NCBI RefSeq assembly: GCF_002157205.1
Contig: NZ_CP021358.1
Location: 2,852,001 to 2,916,000 of the forward strand
Direction of reading: 5' to 3'
Source: Kushneria marisflavi
GTDB lineage: Bacteria > Pseudomonadota > Gammaproteobacteria > Pseudomonadales > Halomonadaceae
Length of the DNA stretch: 64,000 bases
Shown: positions 59,549-64,000 of the stretch, piece after piece
Numbering within the stretch: the stretch's first letter is position 1
How the letters are laid out: each line of letters begins with the position of its first letter
Notes under the pieces: model-generated
Database searches by the model: none
Told to the model about the DNA's origin: nothing
What the model saw: only the letters and a program-made list of their open reading frames with translations
Translations under genes and position numbers: made by a program

Positions 59549-59632
59549 ATATAACAAGTGGCTGTAGCATCAGCTGCAAAAAGCGCGGCTTGGACACTCA
59601 CTACGTTCGCGCCGCTAAGCCGCGTGTTAAAT
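59549..59632 (+). other. attC-like site 2 (best match)
   Basis: 84 bases. The outer cores ATATAAC (59549-59555) and GTTAAAT (59626-59632, fits GTTRRRY) pair with one mismatch. Next inward GTGGCT pairs with AGCCGC (one wobble) across two-base spacers, and an inner arm CGCGGCTT/AAGCCGCG is perfect. Length and nested symmetry fit an integron attC. Confidence 0.62.
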
Positions 59633-59647
59633 AGAAAAGGAATATAT

Positions 59648-60328
59648 ATGCCAGCTTCTAGATTTTTGATCGAAAACAACGGTTAAAGCCAGGATAATAT
59701 TAAGTTGGCGCTAGATGAGGCTTATCACCTATGCAAAGAAGCAGGACTTAAACGGATTGTGTTATTGTTCCTCGTAAAAGGTAGTTTTGGGTCTTCTGAT
59801 ATAGCAATATTTCTTGGTCCGCAAGTGACAAAAGCGTTGAGTAAAGGTGAAGCCGTCGATCTGGATGACGGCATTCGCCTAGAATTCAATATACCTAAAA
59901 ATATTTCAAAATATGAAAATTATCAGGTGGTGCTTGCCGCATATCTAACTGATAAAGACATAGACATTGTTGACAGTATCGGAAATGTTAGCACTATCGT
60001 CTTCCTGCCTTGGCTAGAGGTGGATGGAAAGCGTTGGCTATCAACATAGAATCCAAAAATTGTTGGCGCTTCTTCTTGGGTGGCATCGCAATCATCATTG
60101 CCAACTCCTATTCAAAAGTAAATTTTACGACTGGGTCGCTGTATCAACATGTCAACAGGGCTAAGCCATCCATCGGATAAAGACATGGCAAAAAGAGCCT
60201 TCTCTGACCTTAAAAAACAAGGGCACACGGCAACAGAGGAGGCAATAAGGCAATTTGCTTTAAATAATGACTGGGAGCCTAAAAGGGCTCAAGAGTTAGC
60301 AAGTTTTGCAAAAAAATATATAAGCTAG
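59648..60328 (+). pseudogene. Cassette gene with three in-frame stop codons (about 226 codons)
   Basis: AAAAGGAA plus ATG at 59648 opens a frame that runs to a TAG at 60326-60328, interrupted by TAA at 59684-59686 (codon 13), TAG at 60047-60049 (codon 134) and TAA at 60119-60121 (codon 158). No frameshift is needed: the stretches between stops read as one protein (RFLIENNG / SQDNIKLALDEAYHLCKEAG ... GKRWLST / NPKIVGASSWVASQSS / INMSTGLSHPSDKDMAKRAF). The TAG replaces what looks like Trp. The last 59 codons, from an ATG at 60149, could be made alone and loosely resemble DUF1889 (E. coli YoaC). Likely a decayed gene; translation by readthrough or as fragments is possible. Confidence 0.6.
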
Positions 60329-60331
60329 AAT

Positions 60332-60380
60332 GTCTAACAATGCTATGTACGCGACATGCGCGTGCATGGCGGCGTCATAT
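60332..60380 (+). other. attC-like site 3
   Basis: GTCTAAC (60332-60338, fits RYYYAAC) and GTCATAT bracket a 13-base-pair stem TGCTATGTACGCG / CGCGTGCATGGCG (four wobble pairs) with loop ACATG, spaced by two bases on each side. The right core has C in place of the usual T. Short (49 bases) for an attC. Confidence 0.5.
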
Positions 60381-60395
60381 TTATAGGCAGGGGAT

Positions 60396-60989
60396 ATGAG
60401 TCAAGAAATACACATCGGTATTTCGTATCAGGAAGACATTTCTCAGGATTTTATAGATGAGTTCTCTGCCACAGTTTCTGATCCCCGTCTCCAGATAAAA
60501 ATTGAATCGCGATCCCGTGGTTTCTACGCCTCTATTGACTGGGCCTTGCCGACATTGGTGATCGCGTATTTGGCAAAACCGTACTTCGAGGGATTCCTCC
60601 AAGAGGCCGGAAAGGATCATTATCAGGCTCTGAAGAAAGGTATCTTGCAGCTTACTCGTAGGCTATACGGCAAACATCCGGAACATAGAGATCGGAAGCG
60701 CTCATTGCTATTTTCAACCATAGTGTCTTTGCAAGATGGAAGGTCTCTGAAGTTTGTTTTTCCGGAAGGTGTGTCGCTAAAAAAATATGAGGTTGCGGTT
60801 GATTCGATGTACAGACTCTTGTCAGAGCACTTCCAGATGTACCCTAGCGATAGTATCACCGAAATTGCAGAAAATCTGAGTACTCCTAGTAGGTCACTCT
60901 ATTTCGAGTTCGACCCCGAGCAAGAAATCTGGATGCTACTTGATCCTTTGCTCGAAGCTCAGGTAGAGCATGCGAAGCAGAAAATATAA
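60396..60989 (+). CDS. Hypothetical protein, 197 residues, in the cassette array
   Basis: Not recognised. The N-terminal 60 residues are polar and beta-rich (EIHIGISYQEDISQDFIDEF), a hydrophobic helix lies around residues 50-68 (ALPTLVIAYLAKPYFEGFL), then a helical Lys/Arg-rich segment, a beta-rich part (STIVSLQDGRSLKFVFPEGV) and a C-terminal acidic helix. AGGGG before the ATG. The TAA stop sits inside the ATATAAC left core of a truncated attC-like site. AT-rich composition fits acquisition. Similar architecture occurs in small defence-island proteins but I would not assign a role. Confidence 0.7.
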   Translation: MSQEIHIGISYQEDISQDFIDEFSATVSDPRLQIKIESRSRGFYASIDWALPTLVIAYLAKPYFEGFLQEAGKDHYQALKKGILQLTRRLYGKHPEHRDRKRSLLFSTIVSLQDGRSLKFVFPEGVSLKKYEVAVDSMYRLLSEHFQMYPSDSITEIAENLSTPSRSLYFEFDPEQEIWMLLDPLLEAQVEHAKQKI

Positions 60990-61005
60990 CAATCGGTTGC
61001 ATAGC
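60984..61005 (+). other. Truncated attC-like site 4 at the island border
   Basis: ATATAACAA (60984 onward) starts like site 2 but its right half is absent; sequence passes directly into the 3' end of tenA (stop at 61009). This marks the right border of the island. Confidence 0.4.
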
Positions 61006-61008
61006 CGC

Positions 61009-61674
61009 TCAGCTTGCCGCATCAAGCCCCATCTGCCAGAAGGCGCTTTCAAGACGCGTGGCATCACGAAAGGTGGTGATCAACTGCTCAAAACGCCTCG
61101 GCGACACCTCGGCCAGCCGCGCATCCAGCCAGCGGCGCTCCCGCCGGGCGGCCTGCTGGTAGTTCTCGTCGCGATACATGTCGATCCACGCCTGATAGGG
61201 GGTATCAGAAGTCACGGTCTGTGGGTGTGACGTGATCCAGTCGGCCACTTCGGCGTAGCCGATCAGGCACGGCGCCAGCGCCACATGCAGGTCCAGCAGT
61301 TCGCCCCGGTGGCCGCAGTCCAGCACGAAGCGGGTATAGGCCAGCGTTTCGTGGGCTTCGGGTAGATCATGCAGGCTTTCTTCATCGATGCCCCATTCCC
61401 GGCAATAGCCTATGTGCAGGCCCATTTCGGTATCCACGATGGTCTTTAAACTGTCCAGCGAGTGACGCAGCTCCGTCATGTCGCGGCTTTTGTAGACGGC
61501 CAGCCCCCAGGCACGGGCGAAGTGGATCAGAAACAGATAGTCCTGCTTCAGGTAGTGGCGAAAGGATTCCTCTGAGAGCGTGGCGGCGCCAAGTTGTCGC
61601 ACGAAATCGTGCTCGATGTAAGCGCGCCAGTCGTTCTGACAAGCGTTGATCAGGTCGGTAAGGCAGTAGCCCAT
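61009..61674 (-). CDS. tenA: Aminopyrimidine aminohydrolase (thiaminase II)
   Basis: TenA-family enzyme of 221 residues that salvages thiamine pyrimidine breakdown products. Active-site residues are in place: Asp45 (KQDYLFL), Cys136 (ALAPCLIGYAEV) and Glu209 (RLESAFWQMGL). A strong GGAGG lies before the ATG. It follows a TPP riboswitch, so it is regulated like thiC; both thiamine genes flank the AT-rich island and point the same way, which suggests they were neighbours before the insertion. Confidence 0.94.
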   Translation of the reverse strand: MGYCLTDLINACQNDWRAYIEHDFVRQLGAATLSEESFRHYLKQDYLFLIHFARAWGLAVYKSRDMTELRHSLDSLKTIVDTEMGLHIGYCREWGIDEESLHDLPEAHETLAYTRFVLDCGHRGELLDLHVALAPCLIGYAEVADWITSHPQTVTSDTPYQAWIDMYRDENYQQAARRERRWLDARLAEVSPRRFEQLITTFRDATRLESAFWQMGLDAAS

Positions 61675-61762
61675 AAAGCCTCCGGTGGTAGCGATCCGAA
61701 GGGCAGGCGAGAAGATCGAGGAAGTGGCGTGGAGAAGAGTGAGACGTTACACCGGCGCCATC

Positions 61763-61901
61763 GCTTGATCCCTACGCCGGTACCCGCGCTTTTCCAAACA
61801 GCGCATTAGCCGGATCAGGTTCAGCGGGACCAGCGCTTGGCACTCTCAAAAGAGCACGTCCTGCGCTATCTCAGCCGGAATTCACCGGCACCCCGTCAAG
61901 C
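61763..61901 (-). promoter_or_regulatory. TPP riboswitch in the tenA leader
   Basis: Minus-strand blocks CTTGACGGGGTGCCGGT, CCGGCTGAGAT, TGAACCTGATCCGG, CTAATG and CCGGCGTAGGGATC in order define a TPP aptamer. It is longer than the thiC copy because of an extended P3 arm and an added hairpin-like insert (GCGCTGTTT...AAGCGCGG) between the CTAATG and CCGGCG parts. Confidence 0.92.
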
Positions 61902-61929
61902 AGACGATGGCCAGGCCATCGCACTGTCA

Positions 61930-61966
61930 CTCTGTGCTGTTCGGCGCCGGGCGGTCAAGCCCTGTC
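61930..61966 (-). promoter_or_regulatory. Putative promoter block upstream of the tenA riboswitch
   Basis: Counterpart of the block before thiC (two differences in 36 bases), with TTGACC, a 17-base spacer and ACAGAG on the minus strand. The preceding VOC gene stops at 61994, so a promoter here is expected. Confidence 0.5.
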
Positions 61967-61993
61967 GGCCGTCCTCCATCGCAAAAAGCGGGT

Positions 61994-62419
61994 CTATTTG
62001 GCGAAGAGCTGGCTCATGTCCTTGAAGGCCTTGAATTCAAGAGCGTTGCCGCAGGGGTCGAGCAAAAACATGGTCGCCTGCTCGCCGGGCTGATCCTTGA
62101 AGCGCACGTAGGGCTCGATCACGAACACCGTTCCGGCCGCTCGAAGTCGCTCGGCCAGCCGCTCCCACTCCTGCCAGCCCAGTACAATGCCAAAGTGAGG
62201 AATCGGAACATCATGTCCGTCGACTGGATTGGTATGGGCATTCTCCTGAGCGGGCGTTTTGGGATGTTCATGAATCACGAGCTGATGGCCGTAGAAATCA
62301 AAGTCGACCCACTGATCGCTTGAGCGCCCCTCGCTCAATCCGAAGGTCTCGCCGTAAAACGCCCGGGCTGCAGGCAGATCATGTACCGGAATGGCCAGGT
62401 GAAAGGGAGAAAGTGCCAT
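61994..62419 (-). CDS. VOC (glyoxalase/bleomycin resistance) family protein
   Basis: Small metalloenzyme-fold protein of 141 residues with two beta-alpha-beta-beta-beta modules: [23 protein letters not shown] at the start and [20 protein letters not shown] in the middle, ending [17 protein letters not shown]. Likely metal ligands are His (HLAI), His (PHFG) and Glu (LEFK). Substrate unknown. The gene is divergent from a LysR regulator, so it is probably its target. Confidence 0.9.
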   Translation of the reverse strand: MALSPFHLAIPVHDLPAARAFYGETFGLSEGRSSDQWVDFDFYGHQLVIHEHPKTPAQENAHTNPVDGHDVPIPHFGIVLGWQEWERLAERLRAAGTVFVIEPYVRFKDQPGEQATMFLLDPCGNALEFKAFKDMSQLFAK

Positions 62420-62543
62420 GGAGAGCTCCTGTCAGGATGAAAATTCGCCTTTGGAAAGCACGAATACCCTCAATATGAATGCGGAATAATCGAATAAAAA
62501 GCGCATAATATGCCCGTCTGAAAACCATAAAGCAGGATTCGTG

Positions 62544-63416
62544 ATGTTTGAGGAGCTCAAGGCGCTGCTGGCGGTCGTACAACATGGCACGTTTGAATCG
62601 GCGGGGGCACAGATCGGCTTGTCACGATCGGCCATCAGCTCGCGCATCCGCCAGCTTGAAAACCGACTGGGCATGACGCTTTTCATTCGTACCGGACGTG
62701 CGCTGCGCCTTTCACCGGACGCTCAGCGAGTCGTGCGCCTGGCCAGGCAGATGCTGGCACTGGCCGATGAGATGCAAAAAAACGATGGCACTGCTCTGCA
62801 GGGACATCTACGTCTGGGGGCCATCACCAGTGTGCAGGGCACGCTGCTGCCGCCGGTGCTGCGGGACATGCGCATGCAGGCGCCTGATCTGCATGTCCAG
62901 CTGATACCGGGCGTGTCACTGACGCTGTTGGATCAGGTGGATCGGGGCGAGCTGGATATGGCGCTTTTGATTCGCCCGCCCTTTGCGCTGCCGGCGTCCC
63001 TTCAGGGGGAGGTGTTCCATCGCGAACCGTTTGTGTTGATTACCCCGCATGAGGTGACCGGCGGCGATCCGCTGGAGATTCTGGCCGGACATCCCTTTAT
63101 CCAGTACGACCGCAGCTCCTTTGGCGGACGTCAGGTGGCCGGTTTTTTAAAGCGTCAGCGCCTTGCACCCTCGACCGTGCTCGAGGTCGACGACATCGAG
63201 GCCATTGTGCGCATGGTGGCCTCCGGTCTCGGCGTTGCACTGGTGCCGATGGGGGGGCTGTGGTGTCGGGACATCGATCGCGACATTCGCGTTCATGCAC
63301 TGCCATCACCTGCCATCGAGCGTGAGCTGATGATGGTGACGCGCGCCCCGCTGATGCCGGGCTCTGCGCAGGCCTTGCTACGCGAGTGCCTGATGGCCTC
63401 TCAGGATGATCCATGA
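62544..63416 (+). CDS. LysR family transcriptional regulator
   Basis: Regulator of 290 residues: N-terminal winged helix-turn-helix (FEELKALLAVVQHGTFESAGAQIGLSRSAISSRIRQLENRLG) and a LysR substrate-binding domain with two Rossmann-like lobes (LRLGAITSVQGTLLPPVLRD, VASGLGVALVPMGGL). Start ATG 62544 (a GTG lies just before). Divergent from the VOC gene with 124 bases between starts. Confidence 0.9.
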   Translation: MFEELKALLAVVQHGTFESAGAQIGLSRSAISSRIRQLENRLGMTLFIRTGRALRLSPDAQRVVRLARQMLALADEMQKNDGTALQGHLRLGAITSVQGTLLPPVLRDMRMQAPDLHVQLIPGVSLTLLDQVDRGELDMALLIRPPFALPASLQGEVFHREPFVLITPHEVTGGDPLEILAGHPFIQYDRSSFGGRQVAGFLKRQRLAPSTVLEVDDIEAIVRMVASGLGVALVPMGGLWCRDIDRDIRVHALPSPAIERELMMVTRAPLMPGSAQALLRECLMASQDDP

Positions 63417-63477
63417 GGGAAAGGTAGAACGTAATGGCGTCACGTCTGGTGGCCGTGAGTATGGCCCGAACGTTCTA

Positions 63478-63567
63478 TAGTACGTGGCAAATGAATAGCA
63501 CGTGGCGAACGAAGGCCAGGTCTCGAATGAAGGGTACGTCACAAGTGAACGGCACGTCGCGACCAGT
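63478..63567. repeat. 18-bp degenerate tandem repeat, five units
   Basis: Five contiguous 18-base units with consensus near TRGYACGTSRCRAAYGAA: 63478-63495, 63496-63513, 63514-63531, 63532-63549 and 63550-63567 (last two increasingly divergent). Intergenic, between the LysR gene and the MFS gene. Read as protein on the minus strand the units give repeats like SFATYY. Confidence 0.75.
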
Positions 63568-63647
63568 CCGTCGCGCACACTGCCGGTTGATGTCAGACAA
63601 TGAAGGGTTCAACGCCGCCGACAGGCGGCAGATGCCAGGGAGAGACC

Positions 63648-64000
63648 ATGCCCCTTACCAGTGACAAGGGCAACGGCACATCGGATGTGTCCAATGTATC
63701 GTTTCAACAATCATCGCAAGGTGCCGAGTTCATCGAGCGTGGCGGCCCCGATTATCGACCGACCATGCTGGCGCTGTTTCTGGGCGCCTTTTCTACCTTT
63801 GCGCTGCTGTACTGCGTCCAGCCCATGCTGCCGATTTTGTCCGAGGCCTTCGGGATCGATCCGGCCAGCACCAGCCTGGTGCTGTCGGTATCGACCGGTA
63901 TGCTGGCGGTAGGGCTTTTGATTACCGGGCCGCTGTCGGACGCCATCGGGCGCAAGAAAATGATGTCGCTGGCGCTGTTGAGTGCCTCTGCGCTGACGAT
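63648..64000 (+). CDS. MFS transporter (partial, cut by right edge)
   Basis: First 117 residues of a Major Facilitator Superfamily transporter. A polar N-terminal tail of about 38 residues is followed by helix 1 (LALFLGAFSTFALLYCVQPMLPILSEAF), helix 2 (LVLSVSTGMLAVGLLITGPLSDAIGRKKMM) and the start of helix 3. The loop GPLSDAIGRKK is the MFS signature after helix 2. The CVQPMLP text recalls the YnfM-like drug/arabinose efflux group. GGGAGAG stands before the ATG. Confidence 0.85.
   Translation, partial: MPLTSDKGNGTSDVSNVSFQQSSQGAEFIERGGPDYRPTMLALFLGAFSTFALLYCVQPMLPILSEAFGIDPASTSLVLSVSTGMLAVGLLITGPLSDAIGRKKMMSLALLSASALT

Larger units (their letters stand above)
58234..61005 (+). mobile_element. 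Candidate integron gene-cassette array without integrase (CALIN-like)
   Basis: AT-rich block between thiC and tenA with all ORFs on the plus strand. It begins with GTTAGGC (58234-58240, canonical attC/attI 3' core site) and then alternates ORF and imperfect hairpin four times. Every ORF stops inside or within seven bases of the hairpin's RYYYAAC-like end, and each following ORF starts 15-25 bases after the GTTRRRY-like end. Hairpin sites: 59387-59445, 59549-59632, 60332-60380 and a cut-off one from 60984. No integrase gene lies in the window. The structure is seen directly; the integron interpretation is inference. Confidence 0.6.

Noticed and set aside
60047..60049. TAG as a recoded amino acid (pyrrolysine-like) codon
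   Set aside because: Two of the three in-frame stops are TAA, which such recoding does not explain; nonsense decay is simpler.
63434..63664. 76-codon ORF across the 18-bp repeat
   Set aside because: Its repeats (six-residue period) follow from the DNA repeat, it overlaps the MFS start, and its ribosome site is weak.

Overview
The window looks like a chromosomal segment of a moderately halophilic gammaproteobacterium of the Halomonadaceae (Halomonas/Kushneria type). This is inferred from the moderately GC-rich coding style, the zwf-pgl-eda sugar module, the DUF2945/DUF3140/CsbD/PRC-barrel stress genes and the very large glycogen/trehalose cluster. No rRNA, tRNA or CRISPR array was seen. All coordinates and calls come from reading the sequence and family knowledge; no database was searched.

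Layout. 1-2070: a PhnD/PhnC/PhnE-type ABC importer on the minus strand (the permease runs off the left edge). 2089-14000: sugar uptake and central carbon metabolism: MFS sugar porter, zwf-pgl-eda (Entner-Doudoroff, without edd here), a glk/mutarotase/aldo-keto-reductase operon on the minus strand, gapA, a haloacid dehalogenase, and a secreted dienelactone hydrolase. 13900-18800: pncB, a FemAB-like acetyltransferase, a fasciclin protein, and a NicO/DUF1007 metal transport pair. 18854-22415: a SitABCD-type Mn/Fe ABC importer, divergent from the NicO pair across a 16-bp palindrome.

22960-44261 is the centrepiece: ten co-directional, mostly overlapping or closely spaced genes, glgA-glgB1-treZ-malQ-treY-(DUF2934)-glgX-glgE-treS::mak-glgB2. 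It encodes two opposite routes. TreY/TreZ make trehalose from alpha-glucan. TreS, maltokinase and GlgE turn trehalose back into alpha-glucan through maltose-1-phosphate. GlgX and MalQ handle debranching and short glucans, and two distinct branching enzymes are present. This is a reversible glycogen-trehalose exchange system, plausible for osmotic stress.

44400-57400: small stress proteins (PRC-barrel, DUF3140, DUF2945, two CsbD), a YihY/BrkB membrane protein, two paralogous thioredoxin-fold CPFC proteins, PpiC, an adenine/adenosine deaminase, an AEC transporter, DoxX with a divergent LysR regulator, and thiC under a TPP riboswitch.

58234-61005 is a visibly AT-rich island inserted between two thiamine loci (thiC and tenA, each with a TPP riboswitch and a near-identical promoter block). 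Its genes all point the same way. Each ORF ends at or within a few bases of an imperfect hairpin with integron attC-like ends (RYYYAAC...GTTRRRY), and the next ORF starts 15-25 bases after it. I read it as a small integrase-less integron gene cassette array (CALIN-like). It carries a trypsin-like protease gene, a tiny ORF, a gene interrupted by three in-frame stop codons without any frameshift, and a 197-aa unknown.

61009-64000: tenA, a VOC-family protein divergent from a LysR regulator, an 18-bp degenerate tandem repeat, and the start of an MFS transporter cut by the right edge.
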